NCBI GenBank assembly: GCA_026418615.1 | Contig: JAOAAY010000027.1 | Span: 1 to 45,712 of the forward strand | DNA from: Candidatus Sumerlaeaceae bacterium | Lineage (GTDB): Bacteria; Sumerlaeota; Sumerlaeia; Sumerlaeales; Sumerlaeaceae | DNA length: 45,712 nt | Reading direction: 5' to 3' | The notes under the pieces: model-generated | The model's input: only the letters and a program-made list of their open reading frames with translations | Told to the model about the DNA's origin: nothing | Database searches by the model: none | Translations under genes and position numbers: made by a program | In this document: in pieces, positions 34,694 through 42,625 of the stretch | How positions within the stretch are numbered: the stretch's first letter is position 1 | Layout: the number at the start of each line of letters is the position of its first letter

Positions 34694-35695
34694 TCAGACC
34701 CCGGCCCCAATGAGATCGTGCAGATGAATCATGCCGATCGGCCGGCGTTGTTCATCAAGCACCGGAAGGACAAAAATTTTGCGGGGACCGTCCTCCATCA
34801 GGCTCAAAGCCTTCGCTGCGAGCATGTCGGGTACCGTGTGGATGGGGTTGCGCGTCATGATCTCGCTGACCGGTCTGTTGAGGACATCCGCGACGGAACG
34901 GTTGGCTTGAGTGGCCTCGCGCTGAAAGATGCGCCGAAGGTCGCCATCGGTCAGAATGCCGACAAGGCACCCGTTCGCGCCGACAATGCTCACCGCCCCC
35001 ATCTGCGATCGCGTGATTTCCGTCATGGCCTCCTCGAAGGACCGGTCCTCGGTGATGACGGGGTTGCGGTCGGAGCGAACGAGGTCGCCCACCCGCAAGA
35101 GCAGGCGTCGGCCCAGCGTGCCGCTCGGGTGTCGCAGCGCAAAATCGTCGGCCGCGAACCCGCGCCGCTCGAGCAATACCACAGCGAGGGCGTCGCCCAT
35201 GGCCATGGCCGCCGTGGTGCTGGTCGTGGGCGCAAGGTTGAGCGGGCAGACCTCGCGACTCACGGCGATGTCGAGGACGATGTCCGCGTGACGCGCCAGT
35301 TCACTGCGCGGGTTGCCCGTCATCGCGATGATCGCGTTGTGGTTGCGCTTGAAAAAGGGAATACAACCGAGCACTTCGGCCGTGTTGCCGCTGTTGCTCA
35401 CGGCGAGAATCAGGTCGGCGGGGTCAATCATTCCAAGGTCGCCGTGGGCGCCCTCGGCGGGGTGCATGAAGAAGGCCGGCGTGCCCGTGCTGGCAAAGGT
35501 GGCTGCGATTTTGCGCGCCACAATGCCGTGCTTGCCCATGCCGGTCAGCACGACCCGTCCCCTGCAGGCGAGAATGGCTTCCACCGCGGCATCGAACGAG
35601 TCGCCGAGCCGTTCGCCCAGCGCGCGCAGCGCGTCGGCCTCCTCGAAAAATACCAGCCGGCCGCGGGCGCTGGCCGGTTCCGCTGTCTTGTCCAT
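34694..35695 (-). CDS. kdsD: D-arabinose 5-phosphate isomerase (KpsF/GutQ family)
   Basis: Enzyme of 333 residues interconverting ribulose 5-phosphate and arabinose 5-phosphate, the first step toward Kdo for LPS. The SIS domain spans about 25-165, with TGMGKHGIVARKIA, HPAEGAHGDLG and SNSGNTAEV. Two CBS domains (about 195-330) follow and may sense nucleotides. ATG 35695 is chosen by homology. The neighbours lptB and the ABC exporter fit an envelope-biogenesis neighbourhood. In many genomes kdsD sits with kdsC-lptCAB; here only lptB is close and on the same strand, with lepB in between on the other strand. Confidence 0.93.
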   Translation of the reverse strand: MDKTAEPASARGRLVFFEEADALRALGERLGDSFDAAVEAILACRGRVVLTGMGKHGIVARKIAATFASTGTPAFFMHPAEGAHGDLGMIDPADLILAVSNSGNTAEVLGCIPFFKRNHNAIIAMTGNPRSELARHADIVLDIAVSREVCPLNLAPTTSTTAAMAMGDALAVVLLERRGFAADDFALRHPSGTLGRRLLLRVGDLVRSDRNPVITEDRSFEEAMTEITRSQMGAVSIVGANGCLVGILTDGDLRRIFQREATQANRSVADVLNRPVSEIMTRNPIHTVPDMLAAKALSLMEDGPRKIFVLPVLDEQRRPIGMIHLHDLIGAGV

Positions 35696-35833
35696 GCCGC
35701 GACGGTTGCAGCACGCTCCGGGGGGTTCAATGGAAACTTGGACGCGGCTGGGCATCCGTCACGGGCGCGGGCGGGCAGCGGGGAAGGCACTCGCTGTCTG
35801 ACTCATCCGCGCCAGCGGTGAAAAACGGTTTTC

Positions 35834-37105
35834 TCACGAGGCCGGCGCGAGATTGGACGCCACATCCGTAGCATAGGCCTTGAAGGCGGGGAGGACACCG
35901 GCGAGGGCGCCGAGCAGGGTCATGCCGGCCGGGGCGGCGACAAGGACGGGGTGCCATGCCAACACATCCAGCACCACGCCGGTCTGGGCCCGCACAATGA
36001 CCGCCGCCGTCGCAACAATCGCCAAGTAAACAACATATCCGGCCAGCGACCCCAAGCCCGCCAAGGCGGCCGCTTCGGCCACGATCGTGCCAAACACCGT
36101 GCGGCGTCGGGCGCCCAGCGCGCGCAGGATGGCAAACTCGCGCCGGCGCTCGTTGATGGTATTGGTGATGCTGGCGAGGATCGTCCCCGCGGCGACAGCC
36201 ACCACGAGGTAGGCCACCAGGGTCAGGATGCGGTGCGCCCAGCCGATTCGCTCGAACAAATCGGCCATAACCTGCGCGATAGGCCAGGCCAGCGTGGCCA
36301 CCGTTCCCTGCCGGTTGACGGTCTGGTTGAGCGCCATTCCTGCGGCCGGGCTGCGCAGTTTCAGCATGACGGCGCTGACTTCCTTGTGTTCGTCGGGGAT
36401 TTCCTCGTGCGGCGACGGCGTGTACACCTCGCCCGAGCCTCGCAGCACATGGCCCTCCATCCGGTACACGCCTTCGATAGGAATCCAAATGACGCGGTCG
36501 GACGGCGAGTTGGTTGGTTTGAGCACGCCGACCACCGTGAATTCCTCCTCGTGTTGCGTGTCCGGATCGAAAAACAAACCATGAAAAGGCTGGAAAGTGC
36601 TCCCGACGCGCAGTCCTGTCCGCCGGGCTGCGTAACTGCCCACGACGGCCTCGCGCCGGGTGGGGTCGAACATGCGCCCGCCCGGTTCCACCTCGAAGCG
36701 GCGGCCCTTGCGGTACTCGAAATCAGCGAAAAGTTTTTCCGTGGTCCCGACAAGGCGGAAGCCGTGATAGTTGTCGCCGAGGGCAAACGGCACCGCGAGC
36801 GCGACCCGCGGGTCGCGCCTGATTTCCTCGTAAAGCGACCACGGGATGTTGCCGGGCGAGGTTTCGAGATGGAAGACCGCGTTGAGCACCAACTGCAACG
36901 GGCTGCCGCGGGCGCCCAGCACGGCGTCGAAGCCCATCGTGCCACCGGTGAAGGCGTTGCGGGCCTGGTCCTTGATGCTGAACACGCTCATGACAAGGCC
37001 CACGGCCAGCGCCACGGCCGCCATCGTGACGGCGGACGATAGCGCGTGCTGGCGAAGGCTGCGGCGCACGAGCAAGGCCACGGGGTGGTGCGGAACGCGA
37101 CTCAT
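35834..37105 (-). CDS. MacB/FtsX-like ABC transporter permease
   Basis: Inner-membrane permease of 423 residues. One helix is near the N-terminus (about 22-42), a large periplasmic domain runs about 45-290, and three helices at the C-terminus contain the FtsX-family [19 protein letters not shown] motif. This is the MacB/LolCE architecture used for lipoprotein release or export of peptides and macrolides without crossing the membrane as a channel. ATG overlaps the stop of the ATP-binding gene in an ATGA, giving tight coupling. No HlyD-type adaptor gene is adjacent, which is more like a lipoprotein-releasing or stand-alone system. Substrate unknown. Confidence 0.9.
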   Translation of the reverse strand: MSRVPHHPVALLVRRSLRQHALSSAVTMAAVALAVGLVMSVFSIKDQARNAFTGGTMGFDAVLGARGSPLQLVLNAVFHLETSPGNIPWSLYEEIRRDPRVALAVPFALGDNYHGFRLVGTTEKLFADFEYRKGRRFEVEPGGRMFDPTRREAVVGSYAARRTGLRVGSTFQPFHGLFFDPDTQHEEEFTVVGVLKPTNSPSDRVIWIPIEGVYRMEGHVLRGSGEVYTPSPHEEIPDEHKEVSAVMLKLRSPAAGMALNQTVNRQGTVATLAWPIAQVMADLFERIGWAHRILTLVAYLVVAVAAGTILASITNTINERRREFAILRALGARRRTVFGTIVAEAAALAGLGSLAGYVVYLAIVATAAVIVRAQTGVVLDVLAWHPVLVAAPAGMTLLGALAGVLPAFKAYATDVASNLAPAS

Positions 37106-37812
37106 CGGGTCTCCACGGGCGAATTCCCGTCTGCGGTCGCGAAAGCGCGGTTGATGGCGGCCATGGTCTCCACACGGCCGAACTGCGACAAAATGTCATG
37201 GTCGTGGCTCACCAGCAGCAGCGCAGCGCCCGATTCTGCGCACACCTCGCGCATGAGGGCCAGCGCCTCGCGGGCGCGCCTGCGGTCGAGGTTGCCGGTG
37301 GGTTCGTCAGCCAGCACCAAGGCGGGACGATTTGCCAGTGCGCGTGCCACGGCGACGCGCTGCTGTTGTCCCGAGGAGAGTTGGCGCGGGAGAAAGTCGG
37401 CGCGATCAGCCAGCCCCACGCGCTCCAGCAGTTCCCGGGCGCGCCCTGCCTCGACCCCCGTGCCGAATGCCATGCCCATGGCGACATTCTCCAAAGCCGT
37501 GCAGCCCTGCAGCAGGTTAAAGGTCTGGAACACATAACCGATGTGACGGGCGCGCACTTTGTCGCGCGCGGCCTCGCCCAGAGCCGTCATGTCGTGCCCG
37601 GCCACCACGATGCGGCCGGAGGTCGGCGCGACAATGCCCGCGATAAGATGCAGCAGCGTCGTTTTGCCCGAGCCGCTCGGACCTTCGAGCGCCACTTGCT
37701 CGCCCGCGCTTACGACGAAGCGTGGCACATCCACCACCGTAACCCGCCGCGGCTCGCCGCCGCCGGGCACGGGGTAAGACTTGGTCAATTCGCTGATCTC
37801 GAGAACGGACAT
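37102..37812 (-). CDS. MacB/LolD-like ABC transporter ATP-binding protein
   Basis: Cytoplasmic ATPase of 236 residues, partner of the FtsX-like permease encoded with a 4-base overlap downstream. Walker A is GPSGSGKTT, the Q-loop has VFQTFNLL, the signature is [15 protein letters not shown], Walker B is [12 protein letters not shown] and the switch His is in VSHDHD. These features place it in the LolD/MacB/FtsE group. ATG 37812 is used; a TTG at 37821 is in frame. A 10-bp GC hairpin lies 64 bases upstream in the long intergenic region. Confidence 0.93.
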   Translation of the reverse strand: MSVLEISELTKSYPVPGGGEPRRVTVVDVPRFVVSAGEQVALEGPSGSGKTTLLHLIAGIVAPTSGRIVVAGHDMTALGEAARDKVRARHIGYVFQTFNLLQGCTALENVAMGMAFGTGVEAGRARELLERVGLADRADFLPRQLSSGQQQRVAVARALANRPALVLADEPTGNLDRRRAREALALMREVCAESGAALLLVSHDHDILSQFGRVETMAAINRAFATADGNSPVETR

Positions 37813-38211
37813 CGCGCCCAATTACCATGACCCGTGCGCAGGCTTTGCGGCAACGCCAGATTCCTGAAATGCGCACGGCCGGGGCTTCGGTTGGGCGAGG
37901 CCCCGGCCGCACATGCTCGGGAGGGGTAGGGAGGTCTTTTCTCTGTTTTCTTCTTCTTGCTGTCTGCCTGCTCAGTGGAGCAATGACCATGCCAAGTGGT
38001 GAGGACCGCAGTTTGATCGGTGACGATTTGTCCGGATGCCCGCGGCAACTGGCACCCGCGCTGTGGCGGGGGGCCGGAGGGGCGAGCCAACGGGCGCGGC
38101 TGCCCCGGCAGACACGATCCCAGTTGACCGATCATCAGGTGGCCGGCGGCAAGGCCGAACTCCGTCAGCCTCGACCATGAGGTTTGTCAAGTGTTTGGAG
38201 GGGATAAAAGA
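37813..38211. other. 399-base divergent spacer with strong secondary structure
   Basis: There is no supported gene. A frame on the plus strand (37827-38180) has one hydrophobic patch but neither ribosome site nor homology. The spacer holds a perfect 10-bp hairpin, CGGCCGGGGC (37876-37885) with GCCCCGGCCG (37900-37909). A long-range 8-bp pairing of TGATCGGT (38014-38021) and ACCGATCA (38127-38134) encloses GC-rich stems. A TTGACA on the minus strand near 38185 lacks a -10. GGAGGGG at the right end belongs to the next gene. Confidence 0.4.
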
Positions 38212-38895
38212 ATGAGCGGGAACCGGACGCTGGCGTGCGCGGGCAGGCTGTGTCTGCTTGGATTGCTGTGTTGCCTTTTGGGCGCTTCTCTGCGGGCGGA
38301 GCAGCGAGTCGGGATCGGCGCTCCGCCGGATAATCTTGCGCGGATTCGGATTTCGCCAGCCGATCTCTACGGCGCCACGCAAGCCGGTGCAGGGGGGCGC
38401 CAGAATTTTGTTTATCCAGACAACACGCGGATCACGGTCGAGGCGCCGGAGACCCACCACGGGCAGCCTTTCAGTCATTGGCGCATTCAGCGCCCGATTG
38501 GCCATCCGCCGGAAATCATCCGCAGCCCGCGCGCGTCGGTGACCTTGCGCGACGGGAATTATCTCCTCATCGCCTATTACGGTTCGGGCGACTCCGCGTC
38601 GTCCTTCGGTGGAGCGGGTGGGGCCTGGTCCGGCCTCGGCGGGCTGGAAAACTTCCTGCCGCAGGGCGGATTGACTCCATCCCCGCAGCAATCTTCGCCC
38701 CGGTTGCCGGATCGGCCGTCGTTCGGCATCCCGGCCGCGCGTCGCCGCCAACTGTATGAGCAGGCGCAGCGCCAGTTTGGGCCGCCCGTGAGCGCGAGGC
38801 AGGCGGACACCGGGCGTCCGGCGAAATCCGGCAAACCCGCGCGCACCGCCAAGCAGGACAAGAAGACAACAAAATCCATGACGCCCGGGGATTGA
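38212..38895 (+). CDS. Exported protein with basic C-terminal tail, function unknown
   Basis: Protein of 227 residues with a signal peptide ending near residue 29 (LRA-EQ). Residues about 60-125 (ITVEAPE, then FSHWRI, then VTLRDGNYLLIAYY) resemble a single bacterial InlB-like B repeat, a small beta module found on surface proteins. Residues 126-160 are Gly/Ser/Pro-rich, and the last 40 residues are Lys/Arg-rich, possibly binding an anionic envelope polymer. The start is ATG 38212, 8 bases after GGAGGGG; the frame continues upstream through this ribosome site, so longer starts are excluded. It converges on the sugar permease gene with 47 bases between stops. Confidence 0.7.
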   Translation: MSGNRTLACAGRLCLLGLLCCLLGASLRAEQRVGIGAPPDNLARIRISPADLYGATQAGAGGRQNFVYPDNTRITVEAPETHHGQPFSHWRIQRPIGHPPEIIRSPRASVTLRDGNYLLIAYYGSGDSASSFGGAGGAWSGLGGLENFLPQGGLTPSPQQSSPRLPDRPSFGIPAARRRQLYEQAQRQFGPPVSARQADTGRPAKSGKPARTAKQDKKTTKSMTPGD

Positions 38896-38942
38896 CCGTC
38901 GGGCGCCGCAGCCGCCCGCAGCGCCGCCAGTCCGGGGCGGGC

Positions 38943-39839
38943 TCAGTATTCCTCGTCGCTGCGCAGGTAGCCAAACTGAACGACGGCAAAAGCCATGACA
39001 ATGGCAAAGAGGACAAGAGCCTCGGCGCTGGCGAGGCCGAACTCGCTGGCGTCGAACGCGTTTTGATAAATCTCGAAGACGATGGAAGTGGACTGGTTGG
39101 CGGGGCGTCCGCGTGTCATGACATAAATGGGGGTGAAAATCTTGAAACTCTCGATGGTGGAGATCACCACCAGATAAAGAGTGGTCGGTTTGAGGAGCGG
39201 CAGGATGACCGCCCGCCAACGCTGCCAGGCGTTGGCCCCGTCAATGTCGGCGGCCTCGATGAGTTCCTGCGGCACGCGTCCCAACGCGGCCAGGTAGAGG
39301 ATAATCCCTGCGCCGGGCGCATACGGGATGCTGCTGAGGATGATGGCCGCCACAGCGCTCCAGCGTTCGCTGAACCACGGGACGCCGGGGTGGCCGAGGG
39401 CGCGCAGGGCGAGATTGATCAACCCGTTGTGCTCCGTGAACATCCATTGCCAGACAATGGCGATGATAACGGCGCTGACAATCCCGGGCAGGTAAAAGGC
39501 GCCCTTGAAGAACCCTTGGGCGCGTGGTCCGAGCGGGAAAATCATCGCCGCAATGCCAAGCGCGATGCCAATGTTGACCGGCACCAGCACCAAGGTGATG
39601 AGCGCCGTGTTCTGCAGCGCCACATAAAAATCCGTGGCAAATACGGGGTGGAATAACAGGTCGCGGAAGTTTTCGAGCCCGACCCAGGGACTGCCCCACA
39701 GGCCCCGACCCACCTGGTAGTCCTTGAAAGCCAGCACGACCGCGCCCGCCACCGGAACAAGGACAAAAGCCGCGAACAGGATCATGTTGGGGCCGACAAA
39801 AAACAGTCCCCAGAGTTTGCGGCGGGTTTCGAGTTTCAT
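38943..39839 (-). CDS. MalF/UgpA-type sugar ABC transporter permease, orphan
   Basis: Inner-membrane permease of 298 residues with six predicted helices. The EAA motif contacting the ATPase is EAADIDGANAWQRWRAVILP near residue 210. The N-terminal KLWGLFFVGPNMILFAAFVLVP start is typical of the carbohydrate-uptake CUT1 family. Normally a second permease (MalG-like), a binding protein and an ATPase are adjacent; none is in this neighbourhood. The gene is bracketed by a terminator upstream and a convergent gene downstream. ATG 39839 has a modest AGG upstream. It may be expressed alone and completed by components encoded elsewhere. Confidence 0.9.
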   Translation of the reverse strand: MKLETRRKLWGLFFVGPNMILFAAFVLVPVAGAVVLAFKDYQVGRGLWGSPWVGLENFRDLLFHPVFATDFYVALQNTALITLVLVPVNIGIALGIAAMIFPLGPRAQGFFKGAFYLPGIVSAVIIAIVWQWMFTEHNGLINLALRALGHPGVPWFSERWSAVAAIILSSIPYAPGAGIILYLAALGRVPQELIEAADIDGANAWQRWRAVILPLLKPTTLYLVVISTIESFKIFTPIYVMTRGRPANQSTSIVFEIYQNAFDASEFGLASAEALVLFAIVMAFAVVQFGYLRSDEEY

Positions 39840-39892
39840 GGCCGGCAGCCTGGCGCGCGAATTCGCAACATGCAACGGCCTGTGATAGGCGG

Positions 39893-39927
39893 AAAAGGGC
39901 GGATGGGGCTCGTGCCCCCACCCGCCC
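39893..39927 (-). terminator. Rho-independent terminator of the bS22 gene
   Basis: On the minus strand GGGCGG-G-TGGGG pairs with CCCCA-T-CCGCCC (39922-39927 and 39916-39920 with 39904-39908 and 39897-39902), one central mismatch and a 7-base loop, followed directly by TTTT (39896-39893). It lies 56 bases past the bS22 stop and upstream of the permease, so the two genes should be separate transcripts. Confidence 0.8.
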
Positions 39928-39983
39928 GGAAACCGCCAACAACATGATCCGCGCCGCCGGAGGCGGCCGGTCTCCGCAACGCG

Positions 39984-40073
39984 CTACTTGCGCTGGTGCC
40001 GCATCTTCTTGCGGAGTTTCTTATACTTATGCTTGCGAATCTTTTTGCGGCGTTTCTTGACGACGCTTCCCAT
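39984..40073 (-). CDS. Small ribosomal protein bS22 (AURKAIP1/COX24, mS38-like), 29 residues
   Basis: Very short, extremely basic protein beginning MGSVVKKRRKKIRKHKYKK and ending in RHQRK. The pattern MGSV-[IV]-KKRRK, then KHxKL, then RxQR is diagnostic for the AURKAIP1/COX24 domain. In mycobacteria that is ribosomal protein bS22, bound near the decoding region, and in mitochondria it is mS38. The start is ATG 40073, with AAGGAG 5 bases upstream; an in-frame longer frame to 40169 has no ribosome site. A strong terminator follows, making it a monocistronic unit divergent from the GT39-like gene. It is short enough to be missed by automatic annotation. Confidence 0.9.
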   Translation of the reverse strand: MGSVVKKRRKKIRKHKYKKLRKKMRHQRK

Positions 40074-40170
40074 ACGGGCTCCTTCTGGTTTTTGAAAAAG
40101 ACAGGACCGGCGTCCGCCGGGGCGCGTATCCCGCACACAGAAGCGGAACCACGACACACGGACTGGCACG

Positions 40171-41730
40171 GTGCAACAACAAAAGCAGCAAACGCTTGAA
40201 CATCGGGAAGGGGTCGCGCATTCGCTGCCGGCGGCATCCGGGGGATGGCTGCGATGGCGTGTCGTGGCTGTTTTGACGGGCGTGGCGCTGGCCGTGCGGC
40301 TGTTTCACCTCGATTACCGCGGCCTGTGGACGGACGAATTCCACACACTCGATTCCATCCTGCTCGACCTCGGTGGCCTTGTCCGCGACCGGCTCCAGGC
40401 GGGGCACCTGCCCTTATATTTTATCCTGCTCAAATGCTGGTCATCGGTCGCGGGCGTCTCGGAGTGGGCTTTGCGCTTTCCGTCCGCCATAGCCGGTGCG
40501 CTGCTGGTTCCGGCTCTCGCTATCTTTGGGCGCCACCAGATGCCGCCGCCCCTCGTGTGGGGGATGATGGTCTTGGGCGCGTTCAACAGCCTTGCGGTCT
40601 CGGCGTCGCAAGAGGCTCGGATGTACTCGATGCTGGCCGTGACGACCACCATGGCGCATTACCAATATTTTCGGACGGTGCGTCAGCCAGAGTGGACTCA
40701 ATGGGGCTGGTACGGGTTTTGGATCCTGTTGTCGGCCGCGCTGCAGCCGGTGGCAGCCATCATGGCGGCCGGGCATTTTGCTTTCAGTTATACAGTGCGT
40801 CGCGAATTTCCGGCCCATGCGCGACGGGCGCGCGCCATCGGTCTGACGCTGTTGGGCGTGACCGTGCCGGCTGCTGCGGCGTATATGCTGTCGCAGAAGC
40901 GGTTTCTAACCCCCGCGTGGGATGTGCCGTCTCTGGAGGTCGTCTGGAACCGCCTCGCGCAGGTGGCCTTTGGTCGAGGCAATCTTTTTTATGGCCACAA
41001 GAATTTCCTTGCCGTGTTGATGACAATTTGTTTTTTCGGTTTATATCTTGACTGGCGTGCGGGGCGCAGCGGCCGGCCGCTGATGCTGGCCGGGGAGCGG
41101 CCGCAGTCGCCCTTCCTCAGGTTTTGCGTCCTCAGCGTGGCGGTTCCGGTGGGGCTCTTGTTCGTGTCGCGTGTGTTTTTCACGCGAGTGCTCGGGCCGG
41201 AGCGCTACTTCATTCCCCTGACGGCGCCGATGTTTGCGCTCACCTTGTGGGGCGTGGCCTGTCTGCCGGGCTTGTGGCGCCCGGCCCTGACGGTTGCGGT
41301 GGCGGGATTTGTCGCATTGGGTTTGTGGGGTCATTGGACAGACCGGGGAACCGGTATTCGCGAGTTGGCGATGTGGCTGATCCCGCGCGTGCATGAGGGC
41401 GATGTGATCGTCCTGCGCCAGTCTGCGACGGCCGAGTTGGGACTGCGATACTACGGGGTCAAACGGGCTGAGTTCTGCCATGTGCCAGAACGCAAGTCGC
41501 CGGAGGTCATTGTGTCGCTGGTGCGGGACTGCACGGCAGGCAAAGGGTTTTTCTGGCTCGTGAACTACCGCGACAACAATAATATTGTGGAAAAAGCCCT
41601 CGCGCAGCGCGCCCCCAGCCTCGCGACGGAGACCGAGCGCTACCGCTTTGGCGAAGCGACCGCCGCCCGGCTGGTGCTCTCTGCGGACGGCGCCGTCACT
41701 TCCACAGCCGCCGCAGCCAGCGCACAATGA
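40171..41730 (+). CDS. GT39/PMT-like membrane glycosyltransferase (GT-C fold)
   Basis: Polytopic membrane protein of 519 residues with about ten helices. The first extracytoplasmic loop carries DYRGLWTDEFHT, in which the Asp-Glu pair fits the catalytic acidic motif of GT-C enzymes. The segment SASQEARMYSM near residue 147 is the hallmark of GT39/GT83 family proteins, which transfer sugars from polyprenyl phosphate donors to proteins or lipid A. The C-terminal 130 residues are soluble. The start is GTG 40171, with no clear ribosome site. Its 3' end overlaps the convergent TPR gene by 35 bases. It is one of three GT-C-like genes in the last 6 kb. Confidence 0.85.
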   Translation: MQQQKQQTLEHREGVAHSLPAASGGWLRWRVVAVLTGVALAVRLFHLDYRGLWTDEFHTLDSILLDLGGLVRDRLQAGHLPLYFILLKCWSSVAGVSEWALRFPSAIAGALLVPALAIFGRHQMPPPLVWGMMVLGAFNSLAVSASQEARMYSMLAVTTTMAHYQYFRTVRQPEWTQWGWYGFWILLSAALQPVAAIMAAGHFAFSYTVRREFPAHARRARAIGLTLLGVTVPAAAAYMLSQKRFLTPAWDVPSLEVVWNRLAQVAFGRGNLFYGHKNFLAVLMTICFFGLYLDWRAGRSGRPLMLAGERPQSPFLRFCVLSVAVPVGLLFVSRVFFTRVLGPERYFIPLTAPMFALTLWGVACLPGLWRPALTVAVAGFVALGLWGHWTDRGTGIRELAMWLIPRVHEGDVIVLRQSATAELGLRYYGVKRAEFCHVPERKSPEVIVSLVRDCTAGKGFFWLVNYRDNNNIVEKALAQRAPSLATETERYRFGEATAARLVLSADGAVTSTAAAASAQ

Positions 41731-42592
41731 ACGGCGTCCGTGTCAGGCGTCGGATGGCCTCCTCGGCCGCTTGATTCTGCGGGTTGATGTGGGTGGCGGC
41801 CCGGTACGACTCGAGCGCCGCCTGCGCCAATCCGAGATGTTCTTGCGCATGCCCAAGGCGTTCCCACAGGTGGTCATTGCCCTGAAAATCCTGCGTCGCG
41901 CGCTTGAGGTAGTCCGCGGCTTGCGCCCAGCGCTTCTGGCGCAGGCAAGCCAGGCCGATCAGCATGGGAATCTGCCAGTCGCCGTGCTGGCGCGTCTCCA
42001 TGGCCTTATCAAAACAAATAGCGGCATTGGGACTGCCGGCGACGGTCAGAATTTCGCCGCGTAATACCCAGACAACCGGGTCGCTTCCGGACAGGTTGAG
42101 GGCAAAATCACTGCAGCCGATGGCCTGCTGCACGGTGCCGAGGTGGGCATAGGCGGCCCCGCGCAGGGAGATGAGGCGGGGATCCTCGGGAAACAATTCC
42201 AGCGCACGCCGCACCCACACCATGGCCTCGCGCGGCTGCTGCAACTCCAGCAGGCAGAGAATCTGTCCGATCCACGGCGCCACTTGGGCCGCGTCCGCCT
42301 GAATGGCGCGCGAGTAGAGTTGAAGCGCCCGCCGCGCGGCGCCGGAATAAAACGCCTTGTCGGCTTCGGCCGCATAATACGTGTAGCCGTACTCCGGCCC
42401 CTGTGCCGGGGATGCCTCACCGCGGTTCTTGGCCGAAGCCGCGCCGGCCTGTGCCTGCGCCGGACTGTCCTGCGCTCCAGTCTCCAGTTTCGAGAATCGG
42501 CCCATAGGTTGGCTGTCAGACGCTGACTCTGTTTCGTAATGGCGCTGCAACGCCAAGGTACCGTGGGGCACGACAAGTGTTTGGGAAATCAC
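41696..42592 (-). CDS. TPR-repeat protein
   Basis: Protein of 298 residues with a low-complexity N-terminal region (1 to about 65, Ala/Gln/Ser-rich) and about five tetratricopeptide repeats between 70 and 285. Examples are the repeats beginning AFYSGAARRALQLYSRAI, AMVWVRRALELFPEDPRL and AALESYRAATHINPQNQAA. No signal peptide is evident, so it is likely a cytoplasmic or peripheral scaffold. A C-terminal basic-aromatic tail (IVRWLRRLWK) might bind a membrane. The start may be GTG 42592 or ATG 42505; neither has a good ribosome site. It lies 33 bases after the GT-C gene on the same strand, so the two are probably co-expressed, suggesting a role in glycan assembly. Confidence 0.85.
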   Translation of the reverse strand: MISQTLVVPHGTLALQRHYETESASDSQPMGRFSKLETGAQDSPAQAQAGAASAKNRGEASPAQGPEYGYTYYAAEADKAFYSGAARRALQLYSRAIQADAAQVAPWIGQILCLLELQQPREAMVWVRRALELFPEDPRLISLRGAAYAHLGTVQQAIGCSDFALNLSGSDPVVWVLRGEILTVAGSPNAAICFDKAMETRQHGDWQIPMLIGLACLRQKRWAQAADYLKRATQDFQGNDHLWERLGHAQEHLGLAQAALESYRAATHINPQNQAAEEAIRRLTRTPFIVRWLRRLWK

Positions 42593-42625
42593 CCGGCGGC
42601 TTGCCGGGCCGGGCCACAGCGCAGA

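Noticed and set aside
37990..38140. Possible cobalamin riboswitch on the minus strand
   Set aside because: Only a CCCCGCCAC-like segment fits. The B12 box and the GGGAA core are absent in the right order.
37827..38180. Plus-strand frame of 117 codons with one hydrophobic stretch
   Set aside because: No ribosome site, no homology, and it runs through strong hairpins; treated as intergenic.
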